From: Intrasporangiaceae bacterium
Lineage (GTDB): Bacteria; Actinomycetota; Actinomycetes; Actinomycetales; Dermatophilaceae
Assembly (NCBI GenBank): GCA_021324575.1
Contig: JAJPIW010000026.1
Span: forward strand, 32,238-96,237
DNA: 64,000 nt
Reading direction: 5' to 3'
Numbering within the stretch: the first letter of the stretch is position 1; each line of letters starts with the position of its first letter. Shown here piece by piece: positions 1 through 8,717 of this stretch. The notes beneath the pieces were generated by a model. It did not search any database. It saw only the letters and a list, made by a program, of their open reading frames with translations, and had not been told where the DNA came from. The position numbers and the translations under genes were made by a program.

Positions 1-280
1 CGACCCGTCGCTGCTCTCCGACGCTGCCCTCAAGCACATCCGGGCGCTGGACCGGATGGCCAAGGCGCGCGGCCAGTCCCTGGCCCAGATGGCCCTCGCC
101 TGGGCACTTCGCGACCCGCGCGTCACGTCTGTGCTCATCGGTGCCTCGAGCGTCGAGCAGCTCGACAACTCCCTGGACGCCGTGCAGAACCTGGGCTTCA
201 CCGACGCCGAGCTGGCCAGGATCGACAAGCACGCCGTCGACGCCGGCATCAACCTGTGGGCCACGTCCAGCTCCAGCTGA
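1..280 (+). CDS. Aldo/keto reductase, C-terminal part (cut by window start)
   Basis: The reading frame is open from the left edge and ends at TGA 278-280, so only about 92 C-terminal residues are visible. The segment has the late aldo/keto reductase pattern: a helix with LAQMALAWALRDPRVTSVLIGASS, which forms part of the NADP(H)-binding region, then a helix with EQLDNSL. The terminal INLWATSS resembles the end of YghZ/MgrA-type reductases that reduce L-glyceraldehyde 3-phosphate and other aldehydes. The catalytic Asp/Tyr/Lys/His tetrad lies outside the window, so the substrate cannot be judged. The family call is firm; the YghZ-like subgroup is inferred from the C-terminal tail. Confidence 0.85.
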   Translation, partial: DPSLLSDAALKHIRALDRMAKARGQSLAQMALAWALRDPRVTSVLIGASSVEQLDNSLDAVQNLGFTDAELARIDKHAVDAGINLWATSSSS

Positions 281-328
281 CCTCACGACCTTTGGAGAGC
301 TCGCCACCTAGGTCGTATCTGGTCGGGC

Positions 329-1036
329 ATGATGCCTTTGATGGAGGCCGCAACGTTGACCAACCCCGACATTCCACAGGCGGTGCTGTGGGATTTGGAC
401 GGGACTCTTATCGACAGCGAACCGCTGTGGCACGCCGAGCAGCAGCAGTTTGTCGAGCACGCTGGCGGAACCTGGACGGCGACCGACCGGCGCACGCTGG
501 TGGGCATGACGATGATCGAGTCGAGCGCCTACCTGCTGTCCCGTTCACCCCGGCCACCGACTTCAGATGCCCTTGAGGTCAGTCACCGCATCATCACTGG
601 AGTCATCGCCCGACTGAAAGACCACGTCCCGTGGTGTGCCGGGGCGCGTGCCCTGCTGGACGAACTCACCGCGCATCGCATACCTCAGGCCCTGGTCACC
701 AGCGCCTGGCCAGTGTTCATCGAGGCCGCGATTGGTCAATTGCCCCGCGACACCTTCACCCTGGTGATCGACGGTCAGTCAGTGCAGCACGGCAAACCCC
801 ATCCAGAGCCCTACCAGACTGCCGCGCAACGCCTTGGGGTCCGCCCAGTCGACTGTCTGGCCATCGAAGACTCCGAACCAGGAGTTCGCTCGGCAACCTC
901 AGCCGGTGTGCCGACCCTGGCAGTCACCCATCTCAGCGCGACGCAGGTCGGAGCCGCGACCCGGCCCACCCTCGACGGGCTCACCCTGACCTCACTCAGC
1001 GCAGCCTTCCACGACGCACGAACACTGCTCACCTAA
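329..1036 (+). CDS. HAD-superfamily hydrolase (phosphoglycolate/sugar phosphatase type)
   Basis: A 235-residue protein with all four HAD motifs. Motif I is DLDGT (nucleophile and acid/base Asp), motif II lies near LVTSAWP, motif III is GKPHPEPY with the Lys, and motif IV is IEDSEPGV. An alpha-helical cap is inserted after motif I, as in subfamily I phosphatases acting on small sugar phosphates or phosphoglycolate. ATG 329 is used; ATG 344 is also possible. Its base use differs from most neighbours, with more A/T at third positions, and no copy of the window-wide GTATGCCG motif occurs in the first 1.26 kb. This hints at separate acquisition. The substrate cannot be told from sequence. Confidence 0.88.
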   Translation: MMPLMEAATLTNPDIPQAVLWDLDGTLIDSEPLWHAEQQQFVEHAGGTWTATDRRTLVGMTMIESSAYLLSRSPRPPTSDALEVSHRIITGVIARLKDHVPWCAGARALLDELTAHRIPQALVTSAWPVFIEAAIGQLPRDTFTLVIDGQSVQHGKPHPEPYQTAAQRLGVRPVDCLAIEDSEPGVRSATSAGVPTLAVTHLSATQVGAATRPTLDGLTLTSLSAAFHDARTLLT

Positions 1037-1116
1037 AGGAAAGGCGCCGCTCCCGCCTGATTCAGGAGAACCGTCGCCGTTCAGCGATCCGGTGGGTCCT
1101 GGGTGTCGCCGAGCCC

Positions 1117-1440
1117 ATGGTCACGACAGTCCTCAACCGTGCCGAGCTCCTGGCGGGCATGGCACTGCTCCCGTCCGGGCGGCGCCGTGATGCGCTCACC
1201 GACGCTGTCGACACCGCCCTGTCCCGAGTCGAGGCCACCGTGCCGTTCACCGACGAGTGCGCCGCGGCATACGCGGAGCTGGTGGCCCTGAATAGGGCCA
1301 CTGGCCACCCGATCGCGACCATGGATGCCCTTGTCGCGGCGGTCGCTCGCACGGTCTGCGCCACCATCGCGACGCGAACCGTGAAGGATTTCAAGGGGCT
1401 TGGTGTTGAGGTCGTCGACCCTTGGCGGACGACACCCTGA
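1117..1440 (+). pseudogene. N-terminally truncated VapC-type PIN-domain toxin remnant
   Basis: The 108-codon tail reads like the last three quarters of a VapC/FitB PIN ribonuclease. It has AELLAGMALLPSGRRRDAL (helix with the conserved Glu), VPFTDECAAAYAELVA, a PIATMDALVAAVA helix with the third acidic residue, then a TIATRTVKDFKGLGV strand and DPW end. The usual N-terminus, a short strand with a DTNVLSE-like catalytic Asp, is absent. The frame upstream of ATG 1117 is open but does not look like PIN sequence. No antitoxin gene sits upstream; a HAD gene does. Without the first catalytic Asp it should be inactive. Residual expression from ATG 1117 cannot be excluded. Confidence 0.65.
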
Positions 1441-1482
1441 CCCGCCTGTACCGGAGGCAGGCTCCGGTGCGACGATGAGGTC

Positions 1483-1965
1483 ATGACGACCCTCTCGGAC
1501 TTCCACGCCACCACCCTCACCGGCCAGGACCAGGACCTCGCGGCATACGCCGGCAAGGTCGTGCTGGTGGTCAACACGGCGAGCAAGTGCGGCTTCACGC
1601 CCCAGTACGAAGGTCTGGAGAAGCTGTGGGAGTCGCACAAGGACGACGGCCTGGTCATCCTCGGCTTCCCGTGCAACCAGTTCGGCGGCCAGGAGCCGGG
1701 CAGCGCTGACGAGATCGAGGAGTTCTGCCAGGCCAACTACGGCGTGACCTTCCCGATGTTCGACAAGATCGATGTCAACGGTCCCGAGACGCACCCGCTC
1801 TACCAGTGGCTCAAGGACTCCAGGAGCGGGGTGCTCGGCGGCAAGATCAAGTGGAACTTCACCAAGTTCCTCGTGGGCAAGGACGGCACGGTCATCGACC
1901 GCTACGCCCCGACGACCAAGCCCGAGGAGCTGGTCGACGACATCACCAAAGCGCTCTCGGCCTGA
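1483..1965 (+). CDS. Glutathione peroxidase family (thiol peroxidase)
   Basis: A 160-residue protein spanning the whole GPx fold. The peroxidatic cysteine is Cys36 in [12 protein letters not shown], with the conserved Gln in [12 protein letters not shown] and the Trp/Asn in WNFTKFLV completing the catalytic site. It is a Cys form, not a selenocysteine form, although this genome evidently makes selenoproteins (see the formate dehydrogenase operon). Actinobacterial members usually draw electrons from thioredoxin or mycothiol systems rather than glutathione; that is family knowledge. The 3' end overlaps the convergent ogt gene by 64 bp. Confidence 0.95.
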   Translation: MTTLSDFHATTLTGQDQDLAAYAGKVVLVVNTASKCGFTPQYEGLEKLWESHKDDGLVILGFPCNQFGGQEPGSADEIEEFCQANYGVTFPMFDKIDVNGPETHPLYQWLKDSRSGVLGGKIKWNFTKFLVGKDGTVIDRYAPTTKPEELVDDITKALSA

Positions 1966-2519
1966 GGCGCCCAGTCGCGCGGGTCGATGAGGGTCTGCCC
2001 GGTGAGGTAGGCCTCGAGGTCGAGCAGGTAGCGCTTGCGGCCCAGCCCACCGGCATACCCCGTCAGTGACCCGCCCGCCCCGACCACCCGATGGCACGGG
2101 ATGACGATCGACAGGGGGTTCGCCCCGACGATGTGGCCGATCGCCTGGGCCATCCCGGGCTTCCCGTATGCCGCGGCGAGACGTCCGTAGGTCGTCGTCG
2201 CGCCGTAGTCGATCCGCTCGAGGTCGGCCCAGACCGCGCGCTCGAGGTCGGAGCCGTCGGCCCGGTGCGGTGTGGCGAAGGTCCGCAGCTCGCCTTCCAG
2301 GTAGGCCACCAGCTCCTCACCCATCGCGTCGAGCAGCGGATCCCCTTGTCCCACATGGGTTCCGAAGCCTGTCGCATCGGGGAGAGTCCAGTGGCCCGGG
2401 AAGTAGATCCCGGTGATGGCGCCACCGTCAGCGACCAGGGTGAGGTCACCGATGCGGGTTGTGATGGTCGTATGCCGGGAGGTGGCGGCGTCGTGCCGGT
2501 TCAGGATCATCGTGGTCAT
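1902..2519 (-). CDS. ogt: Methylated-DNA--protein-cysteine S-methyltransferase
   Basis: A 205-residue suicide DNA-repair protein that transfers alkyl groups from O6-alkylguanine to its own cysteine. The active-site motif PCHRV places the acceptor at Cys142, preceded by the helix-turn-helix with [25 protein letters not shown]. The C-terminus runs about 30 residues beyond the usual end and into the convergent peroxidase gene, so the 3' ends share 64 bp. Only 1 nt separates its ATG from the stop of the upstream monooxygenase, so the two are probably cotranscribed. Confidence 0.95.
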   Translation of the reverse strand: MTTMILNRHDAATSRHTTITTRIGDLTLVADGGAITGIYFPGHWTLPDATGFGTHVGQGDPLLDAMGEELVAYLEGELRTFATPHRADGSDLERAVWADLERIDYGATTTYGRLAAAYGKPGMAQAIGHIVGANPLSIVIPCHRVVGAGGSLTGYAGGLGRKRYLLDLEAYLTGQTLIDPRDWAPQAESALVMSSTSSSGLVVGA

Positions 2520-2520
2520 G

Positions 2521-4002
2521 TCAGTTCAACGCGCTGGCAGGTCTCGGTGTGAGTGCCGGCGGGACGAACACCATGTCCTCGGTGACGTCGGATGTGCCGA
2601 TGTCCTTGCGGTCGCGAAGGTAGCTCTGGTGCACCTGCCACGGGTCGACGCCACCGGACATCGGCAGTGTCGCCTCGGCTCGGCGGATGTAGCCGCTGCT
2701 CAGGCCGAGGAGAGGGTTCGGCGTGAGCTGCTTGGTCGGGCTCGGGTAGGCGTATGCCGCGCCGGTGGCACGCAGGTGGTTGAGCAACCGGCATACGTAC
2801 TGGGCCGAGAGGTCGGCACGCAGCGTCCAGGAGGCGTTGGTGTAGCCGATGGCGAAGGTGAGGTTGGGGACGTCCTCGAGCATGAGCCCGCGGTAGAGGT
2901 ACTTGCTCGCGACGTCGACCGGAATGCCGTCGACGTCGAAGGTCGTGCCGCCGCCGACGCGGAGGGTCAGACCCGTCGCCGAGACGATGACGTCGGCCGG
3001 GATCGTGGTGCCGCTGCTCGTCCGGATCCCTTCTGGCACAACGGAGTCGATGGTGTCGGTGATGATCGACGCCGAGCCGTCGCGGAGCGCCCGGAAGAGG
3101 TCGCCGTCAGGAACGATGCAGAGCCGCTCGTCCCACGGGTTGTAGCGCGGCCGGAAGGTTCCGGGTTGAACCGCGACGTCGCTCGTGGCGCGTTCGGCGG
3201 CCCGGGACAGCAGCCCGCCGACGAGTCGGGGTGCCCGGCGCGACAGCTTGTAGAGGCCGAGGTTGACGACGATGTTCTTCCACCGGATCAGGTTGTGGGC
3301 CCGCTGCGCGGGCAAGTGCTTGCGGAGCTGGCCGGCGATCGCGTCCTTGCCGGGCAGGGCGAGGATGTAGCTCGGAGAGCGCTGGAGCATGGTCACCGTC
3401 GCCCCCTGCTCGGCGAGGGCCGGGACGAGCGTCACGGCCGTCGCGCCGGAGCCGATGACGACCACCCGCTTGCCGGAGACGTCGAGGCCCTCGGGCCAGT
3501 GCTGGGGGTGGATGAAGGTACCGTCGAAGGTCTTTCGGCCCGGGAAGTCGGGCAGGTACGGGTGCTCGTAGTCGTAGTAGCCACTGGCCTGGTGGATCCA
3601 TCGCGAGGTCAGCCGGATAGGGCCTTGCGGCGTCTCGACCTCGACCGTCCAGCGTGCCCGTCCGCTGTCCCAGTTGGCATGGATCACCTTGTGCGAGTAT
3701 CGGGTTCGACCACTGATGCCGTGCTTGTCCGCCGTCTGCCTGATATGGGCCAGGATGCTCGGGCCGTCGGCGATGGACACGTCGCTCTGCCACGGCTCGA
3801 ACGGGAAGCCGAGCGTGTACATGTCCGAGTCGGAGCGGATCCCGGGGTACCGGAACAGGTCCCACGTCCCACCCATCGACTCGCGCGCCTCGAGGATCGC
3901 GTAGGTGCGGTCCGGGCACATGGTCTGGATCCGGTATGCCGCGTCGATCCCCGAGATGCCGGCACCGACGATGAGGACGTCGTAGTCAAGCTGCTCCGTC
4001 AT
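2521..4002 (-). CDS. Flavin-containing (Baeyer-Villiger-type) monooxygenase
   Basis: A 493-residue FAD/NADPH monooxygenase. It starts with the FAD Rossmann motif VGAGISGIDAA, has the Baeyer-Villiger fingerprint pattern FxGxxxHxxxWP near HPQHWPEG, and a second Rossmann motif VIGSGATAV for NADPH. Such enzymes insert one oxygen next to ketones or oxidise soft nucleophiles; the substrate is unknown here. The start is taken at ATG 4002 (MTEQLDYDVLIVGAG). Sequence further upstream belongs to a decayed DUF222 gene. It is followed after 1 nt by ogt. Confidence 0.93.
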   Translation of the reverse strand: MTEQLDYDVLIVGAGISGIDAAYRIQTMCPDRTYAILEARESMGGTWDLFRYPGIRSDSDMYTLGFPFEPWQSDVSIADGPSILAHIRQTADKHGISGRTRYSHKVIHANWDSGRARWTVEVETPQGPIRLTSRWIHQASGYYDYEHPYLPDFPGRKTFDGTFIHPQHWPEGLDVSGKRVVVIGSGATAVTLVPALAEQGATVTMLQRSPSYILALPGKDAIAGQLRKHLPAQRAHNLIRWKNIVVNLGLYKLSRRAPRLVGGLLSRAAERATSDVAVQPGTFRPRYNPWDERLCIVPDGDLFRALRDGSASIITDTIDSVVPEGIRTSSGTTIPADVIVSATGLTLRVGGGTTFDVDGIPVDVASKYLYRGLMLEDVPNLTFAIGYTNASWTLRADLSAQYVCRLLNHLRATGAAYAYPSPTKQLTPNPLLGLSSGYIRRAEATLPMSGGVDPWQVHQSYLRDRKDIGTSDVTEDMVFVPPALTPRPASALN

Positions 4003-4012
4003 GCCCTCCAAA

Positions 4013-4426
4013 CTACCCGCCAGTACCGGCAGCGGTTCGGTCCCGTATGCCGGGTGCTCGGCTGCCCGCGAACACCCGACCCTTGCGGCGACCCGTCCCG
4101 CCGCGTGCCCTGTCGGCCCGGCCTGCTGCGCGGACAGCCCCAACACCTCCGGAGACCAGGTCCGGCGCATCCAACCGCCGATACCCCAGACCCTGACCGG
4201 CCTCCTTCTGGGTGATGACCTCCTCGGTGGCCGCCAACCGGGCCACCGCCAACGTCTGGGCCGCCTCCAACGCCCGGATCCCGGCCTGACACTCACCGAC
4301 GAAGTCGACCAGCCCAGCCGAGCCCATCCCGGCCATCGCCACGGCCGGCCGGGCTGCGGCATACAGCTGGACCGTGGCCGCGCGGGCCGCGGACGGGTCG
4401 AGTGCGGGTGCGGGTGCCGCGATCAT
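4013..4426 (-). pseudogene. DUF222/HNH-endonuclease family remnant (13E12-repeat type)
   Basis: The reading frame from ATG 4426 encodes the N-terminus of a DUF222 protein: GLVDFVGECQAGIRALEAAQ followed by LAVARLAATEE and GLGYRRLDAPDLVS. Just after LDAPDLVS the matching continuation appears in another frame (VLGLSAQQAG), which shows a frameshift near 4160. The protein then stops, far short of the 400-500 residues and C-terminal HNH nuclease typical of this multicopy actinobacterial family. It abuts the monooxygenase start. I infer a deletion relic of a mobile-like DUF222 paralogue. Confidence 0.6.
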
Positions 4427-4551
4427 ACCCTTATCGTACACCTGTCCAAGACATATGTCCAGTCCCAGACGCTGCCAATCTCGCTGCAGCGCAAGTGAAC
4501 TCGCTAACAATACGGTGCCCGAGAGGCGGCCGTGCAGTCACTGTCAGGATG

Positions 4552-5799
4552 TCAGGTCGCGGTGTCGACGGCAGGTCGTCCTGCGCCCCGACCCGGCCGA
4601 CCACGCCGCGGTCGGTCACCGGACAGACCGGCATACACCGCCATCCATGCGATGGTCGCGACGAAGCACCACATGACCTGCTCGTTGCTCAGCGCATCGG
4701 GGAACGCGCCGACGACGAGCGGCACGATCGCGCAGGACAGAGCCCAGCCGAACAGCCACCGCTTGGGAGCCTTGCCTGCGACTCCGGCGATGCCCATCAC
4801 GACGTAGTGCAGCGCCAAACCCGAACACATGACCCACCGCAGCACTCCGTGCAACGGGCGCCCGGGCTCGGCGGCCAGCTCGCCGATCCCCGCCGCGAGG
4901 GCGACGATCCCGAGAGTCGTCAGCAGGTGCATGGGCAGCCCGAACCGTGGCGGGAGCTGCGCCAGCTGGGAGTGCGGAGCCCCGACGAAGCCGTAGGAGA
5001 AGGTCAGCCACCACAGCCCGATGAGCAGCACGAAGCCGGCGATGGCAATGCCGACGAAGGCGTTGGTCCACTGGTGCGAGGCCGCGGTCAGCACGAGCGC
5101 ACTGACCGCCTCGCCGAGCACGATGATGACGAACAGGCCGAGCCGCTCGGACAGGTGGCCGGTCTCGACGTCGACGACCTCCATCCTGGCCGGCGTCCGG
5201 TGGCCTGCCGTGGCCAGGTCGGCGAGCCGCTTGTTGGCCTGAGCCAGGTCCCGCTCGCTCACCGTCCCCCGCGAGAACAGCACGCCGGCCAGGTCGAGGA
5301 CCAGGCCCAGCCCCCACAACGCGTACTTCCCCGGCGCATCGACCCACATCGCGATGACCCACGGCAGGGTCGCGCCGCCGAGTTGGAGCAGCGGCCAGGA
5401 GACGAGCAGCCGCCCGGTGCCGAACGATGCCCGAGACGTGACGACCCGCAGGAGCAGGAAGGCGATCGCGAACGCGTTGGCCCGCTCGGCGAAGTGCGAC
5501 GGAGCCGTCGCGGCCATCACCGCGACCAGCCCCATGGCCAGCATCACGGTCCGGGTGCGCGTCTGCTGCCGGGCGACGTTCGCATAGAGAACGACGGTCA
5601 CCCAGCCCAGCCAGATCCCGCCGTAGAGCAGCACGAACAGGCCCAGGCCCCACGGGGTCGGCTCCTCACGCAGCCCCTCGCTGAGCACCGCCACCGCCGC
5701 CACGACGACGAGGTCGAAGAACAGCTCGAGCCACTCGTTGCGCTCGCCCGCCTCCTCCTCGGGGGCGCCCCCGTGCGCCGACTCCTCGGTCCCGCTCAT
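4552..5799 (-). CDS. LtrA family (low-temperature requirement A) membrane protein
   Basis: About 415 residues with roughly ten hydrophobic helices. The family signature sits near the N-terminus: ERNEWLELFFDLVVVAAVAVL. A second conserved motif, RLGLFVIIVLGEAV, is in the C-terminal half. LtrA was named from a cold-sensitive Listeria mutant; the biochemical role of the family is unknown. Start 5799 (MSGTEES) is preferred because GGAGG lies 5 nt upstream; ATG 5811 in the same frame is the alternative. Three close copies of GTATGCCG lie just upstream. Confidence 0.88.
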   Translation of the reverse strand: MSGTEESAHGGAPEEEAGERNEWLELFFDLVVVAAVAVLSEGLREEPTPWGLGLFVLLYGGIWLGWVTVVLYANVARQQTRTRTVMLAMGLVAVMAATAPSHFAERANAFAIAFLLLRVVTSRASFGTGRLLVSWPLLQLGGATLPWVIAMWVDAPGKYALWGLGLVLDLAGVLFSRGTVSERDLAQANKRLADLATAGHRTPARMEVVDVETGHLSERLGLFVIIVLGEAVSALVLTAASHQWTNAFVGIAIAGFVLLIGLWWLTFSYGFVGAPHSQLAQLPPRFGLPMHLLTTLGIVALAAGIGELAAEPGRPLHGVLRWVMCSGLALHYVVMGIAGVAGKAPKRWLFGWALSCAIVPLVVGAFPDALSNEQVMWCFVATIAWMAVYAGLSGDRPRRGRPGRGAGRPAVDTAT

Positions 5800-5811
5800 C
5801 AGCTCCTCCAT

Positions 5812-5858
5812 CCCGTATGCCGGTCACCCCCGTATGCCGGTCAGCCCCCGTATGCCGG
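5812..5858. repeat. Three near-tandem copies of a GTATGCCG-containing unit
   Basis: GTATGCCG occurs at 5815, 5832 and 5850, each within a similar CCCGTATGCCGGTCA block, so the unit is 17-18 bp. It fills the gap between the stop of the amino acid permease and the start of LtrA, both on the minus strand. This is the densest local cluster of the over-represented octamer in the window. It may reflect slipped duplication of one motif copy. Confidence 0.85.
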
Positions 5859-7823
5859 TCAGCCGCCCACGTGCACCAGCGGACGCCGCCCGGCGTTGGG
5901 CTCGGCACGGCGCAGGATCTCGTGGGTGAGCGGCGGGATGTCGCCCTCGCCGCCGACGAGGAAGCGCAGCGCGTTCTCACCCGGCGCCCGTTCGCTCCAC
6001 TCGAAGTAGACGTGCGGCGGCACCGGCATCTGGTCGCGGATGGCCAGCAGCACGGCGGCGAGCGCGTTGGGCACGGACGTCCCGGTGGCGCGGAGGATCG
6101 CGTGCCGCCCGACGGTGACGCCGCGGACGGACACCGGCGAGGTGAAGTCACTGGGGTCGGTGATCTCGACCTCGAGGAAGATCGCGGCCTGCCAACCCTT
6201 GAGGTGGTTGTCGACACGGACCTCGTCGGACTTCTCCTCGTACTCGGCGTCGTCACCGGCGTTGAGCTTGTTGGCGATGAACCGCACCGGCTGGCTGCCG
6301 GCCCTGGCCTTGGCCAGGATCGCCTCCGCCGTCGGGTCGAACACGACCTGGCGCACCCGCAGCTCGGTTGCTCGCCGGATCCGGGAGAACACCGACACGA
6401 CGAGGATCATCCCGACGAAGAGCAGCGCGATGACCAGACCGCCGGGGTGGTCGAGGATCGTCACGACGAACGTGTAGACGAAGATCGCGCTCACCACGGC
6501 GAAGAACGCTGCGGTGCCCCGGTGCCGCCGCCTCAGCTCGGTGAGGAACACCGCCACGGCCGCCGACGTCATGAGCGCGAGGACGCCGGTGGCATACGCC
6601 GAGGCCTGCGAGTCCACGTTCGCGTCGAAGACGAGGGTGACCACCGCGGAGATGGCGGTGAACACGAGCACGAGCGGCCGGGTCGAGCGCGCCCAGTCCG
6701 GCGCCATCCCGTAGCGCGGGAGGTAGCGCGGCACGATGTTGAGGAGCCCGGCCATCGCCGAGGCGCCGGCGAACCAGAGGATGCCCATCGTCGAGATGTC
6801 GTATGCCGTGCCGAAGGCCCCGCCGAGCCGCTCGTGGGCGAGGTAGGCCAGGGCGCGCCCGTTGGCAGGTCCGGCGGGGTGCCCGTTCGCGGCCGCGAGG
6901 AAGGCGGAGTGCGGGATGAGCAGGGTCGTGACGAGGGCCGAGCTGATGAGCAGGACGCTCATGATGAGGGCAGCCGTCGTCAGCAGCTTCCGGGCGTTCC
7001 GGATCCGGCCGAGCGGGTTGGCCACCGTGTCGGTCGGGTCGCCCTTGACCAGGGGCATGACGACGACACCGGTCTCGAACCCCGAGAGCCCCAGCGCCAA
7101 CGCGGGGAACACGAGCAGCGACGCCCCGATGACGCCGAGCGGCATCGAGTGGGTCGCCGTCATCGCGTCACGCCAGTCGGCCAGCAGTGCGGGATGCCGC
7201 AGCACGGCATACAGACCGTTGCCGATGACCACTGCCGACAGCGTGAGGTACGCACCCACGAGGACGACCGCGATGCTGATCGCCTCCTTGAACCCCTTGA
7301 GGAACACGCCGGCGAGCGCGGCCAGCAGGACGAGGGTCACCGTCAGGTGCTGGCCGCCCAGCGCACTCTTGACGAGTGGGTTCTCCACCAGGTGCGCCGA
7401 GGCGTCGGCGGCCGACAGGGTGATCGTGATGACGAAGCCGGTCGCGACGAAGCCGAGGAGGCAGAGGACGAGCAGCTTGCTCGGCCAGTACGACAGCAGC
7501 CGCTCGAGCATCGACAGCGAGCCGTCGCCGTGTGGGCTCTCCCCGGCGACCCGGCGGTACATCGGCAGCGCGGCGAAGAGGGTGATGAGGACGAGGACCA
7601 GGGTCGCGACGGGGGCGAGGGCACCGGCAGCGAGGGCCGCGATGCCCGGCTGGTAGCCGAGCGTGGAGAAGTAGTCGACGCCGGTCAGGCACATGACACG
7701 CCACCACGGTTGGACGTGCTGCTGGCTGGTCGCCTCGCGCTCGTCCTCGTAGTAGCCGCCGGGGTCGCCCTGGTCGGCGTCGAGGAGCCATTCGCGCAGT
7801 TCGGCGCGGTGGGGTGGGTTCAC
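5859..7823 (-). CDS. APC-superfamily amino acid permease with long cytosolic tail
   Basis: A 654-residue protein with about twelve transmembrane helices over roughly residues 40-480. These include the early helix-1 region [17 protein letters not shown] and a helix-6-like segment with [20 protein letters not shown] soluble C-terminal region of about 160 residues (from roughly [18 protein letters not shown]) follows. The layout fits the amino acid permease group with a universal-stress-like tail. The GTG start at 7823 is kept because the charged N-terminal stretch ([19 protein letters not shown]) is typical. The substrate is not predictable. Confidence 0.88.
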   Translation of the reverse strand: MNPPHRAELREWLLDADQGDPGGYYEDEREATSQQHVQPWWRVMCLTGVDYFSTLGYQPGIAALAAGALAPVATLVLVLITLFAALPMYRRVAGESPHGDGSLSMLERLLSYWPSKLLVLCLLGFVATGFVITITLSAADASAHLVENPLVKSALGGQHLTVTLVLLAALAGVFLKGFKEAISIAVVLVGAYLTLSAVVIGNGLYAVLRHPALLADWRDAMTATHSMPLGVIGASLLVFPALALGLSGFETGVVVMPLVKGDPTDTVANPLGRIRNARKLLTTAALIMSVLLISSALVTTLLIPHSAFLAAANGHPAGPANGRALAYLAHERLGGAFGTAYDISTMGILWFAGASAMAGLLNIVPRYLPRYGMAPDWARSTRPLVLVFTAISAVVTLVFDANVDSQASAYATGVLALMTSAAVAVFLTELRRRHRGTAAFFAVVSAIFVYTFVVTILDHPGGLVIALLFVGMILVVSVFSRIRRATELRVRQVVFDPTAEAILAKARAGSQPVRFIANKLNAGDDAEYEEKSDEVRVDNHLKGWQAAIFLEVEITDPSDFTSPVSVRGVTVGRHAILRATGTSVPNALAAVLLAIRDQMPVPPHVYFEWSERAPGENALRFLVGGEGDIPPLTHEILRRAEPNAGRRPLVHVGG

Positions 7824-7939
7824 AAGCGTCGAGCGTAGGCGGTGTGGCCGCGCCTCCGGTGCCCGAGCAAGGCACCGGCCGGGGCCGACCTCACGAGAAG
7901 CGAGGCGGTCCCGGCCGGGAGATGACGGACTGTGAGGGG

Positions 7940-8164
7940 TCAGCCCGCCTTGTTCTCCAGCGCCACGAGGACGCCGGCGAGAGCAAAGTACTTGTTCGAG
8001 CCGAGGTCCCGCACGGTTTTGATGCCAAAAGTCTCGGCGAGAACGGCGTCGTGCCTCTCGGTGAGACCGGCGAGGGACGACGGCGGCGCGTCGAGGATGT
8101 CCCCCACACTCTTGTCCTCATAGGCCTTGTCGAGGCCCTTGGCGAGGTTGATCTGTACAGCCAT
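7940..8164 (-). CDS. Small conserved-looking protein, unknown function
   Basis: A 74-residue soluble protein with no membrane segment or signal peptide. The core [22 protein letters not shown], then [15 protein letters not shown], looks like a helix-hairpin-helix-type module in which a small domain precedes an 'FGIKTVRDL' turn. That pattern occurs in short bacterial proteins without assigned function. It is separated from the permease by about 116 bp and preceded by an unusual stem-loop leader at 8184-8235. Confidence 0.75.
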   Translation of the reverse strand: MAVQINLAKGLDKAYEDKSVGDILDAPPSSLAGLTERHDAVLAETFGIKTVRDLGSNKYFALAGVLVALENKAG

Positions 8165-8183
8165 TCCCTACCTCCGCGTCGCA

Positions 8184-8235
8184 GCGGCCCGCCGCCCTGG
8201 TGGCGACGGCACCCAGGGACAGCATGGCGGGCCGC
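8184..8235 (-). promoter_or_regulatory. Stem-loop in the 5' leader of the 74-residue protein gene
   Basis: A 10-bp perfect inverted repeat (GCGGCCCGCC at 8184-8193 with GGCGGGCCGC at 8226-8235) encloses a second stem (CCCTGG 8195-8200 with CCAGGG 8213-8218). It begins 20 bp upstream of the ATG at 8164, between a probable promoter and the ribosome binding site. That position suits an attenuator or a stabilising leader hairpin; its role is inferred. Confidence 0.5.
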
Positions 8236-8329
8236 CGGGCCTCCGCGCATGAAGGTGACCTGAGTGTTTGCTGTGAGTTGGCTTTCGGCGCCGGGGCGCG
8301 CTCCCGGAATGAAGGACACCTCAGGGCCG

Positions 8330-8347
8330 TTCTCGACTACACGAGAA
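8330..8347 (+). promoter_or_regulatory. Inverted repeat upstream of the TPR/LLM operon (possible operator)
   Basis: TTCTCG (8330-8335) and CGAGAA (8342-8347) form a 6-6-6 dyad 22 bp before ATG 8370. An AGAAGGAG ribosome binding site follows it. The spacing suits a dimeric repressor site or a small leader hairpin. No cognate regulator is adjacent. Confidence 0.4.
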
Positions 8348-8369
8348 TGGTTCTCAGAAGGAGATCGGC

Positions 8370-8717
8370 ATGACCACCGTCGTCCACGACGCCTATACCC
8401 GCTTCCGCCGGGCCGAGCGGATGTTCCGCAACCGCGAGTACGCCGCTGCCGCCAAGCAGCTCGAGCTCGTCGTCGCCTCCGACGACATCGGCCACGGTCT
8501 GCACGAGGCCCGCACCCTGCTCGCCCGCTCCTACTTCCACTCCGCCCAGCTCGGCCGCGCCGAGACGGTCGCCCGCGCCCTCGTCGAGGAACGGCCCGAC
8601 GACGCGTATGCCGTGCTCCTCCTCGGTCGTACGCTGCAACGGATGAGCCGACCGGACGAGGCGGCCCCACACCTGGCTCTGGCCGCGGCATACGGGATGG
8701 AGACGAGCAGGCACTGA
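8370..8717 (+). CDS. Tetratricopeptide repeat protein
   Basis: A 115-residue all-helical protein with about three TPR units: YTRFRRAERMFRNREYAAAAKQL, EARTLLARSYFHSAQLGRAE and AYAVLLLGRTLQRMSRPDEA, each with the usual small residues at repeat positions 8, 20 and 27. It is cytosolic, with no signal peptide. AAGGAG lies 7-8 nt before the ATG. Its stop overlaps the start of the next gene (ATGA), so it is cotranslated with the LLM-hemerythrin protein and may serve as its scaffold; that is inference. Confidence 0.88.
   Translation: MTTVVHDAYTRFRRAERMFRNREYAAAAKQLELVVASDDIGHGLHEARTLLARSYFHSAQLGRAETVARALVEERPDDAYAVLLLGRTLQRMSRPDEAAPHLALAAAYGMETSRH

Noticed and set aside
2413..4215. 600-codon plus-strand frame opposite the monooxygenase
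   Set aside because: Composition is Arg/Asp/Val/Gly-rich without domains; the minus strand encodes a complete FAD monooxygenase.
5817..7838. 673-codon plus-strand frame opposite the permease
   Set aside because: Low-complexity shadow; the minus strand holds a membrane permease with proper helices.
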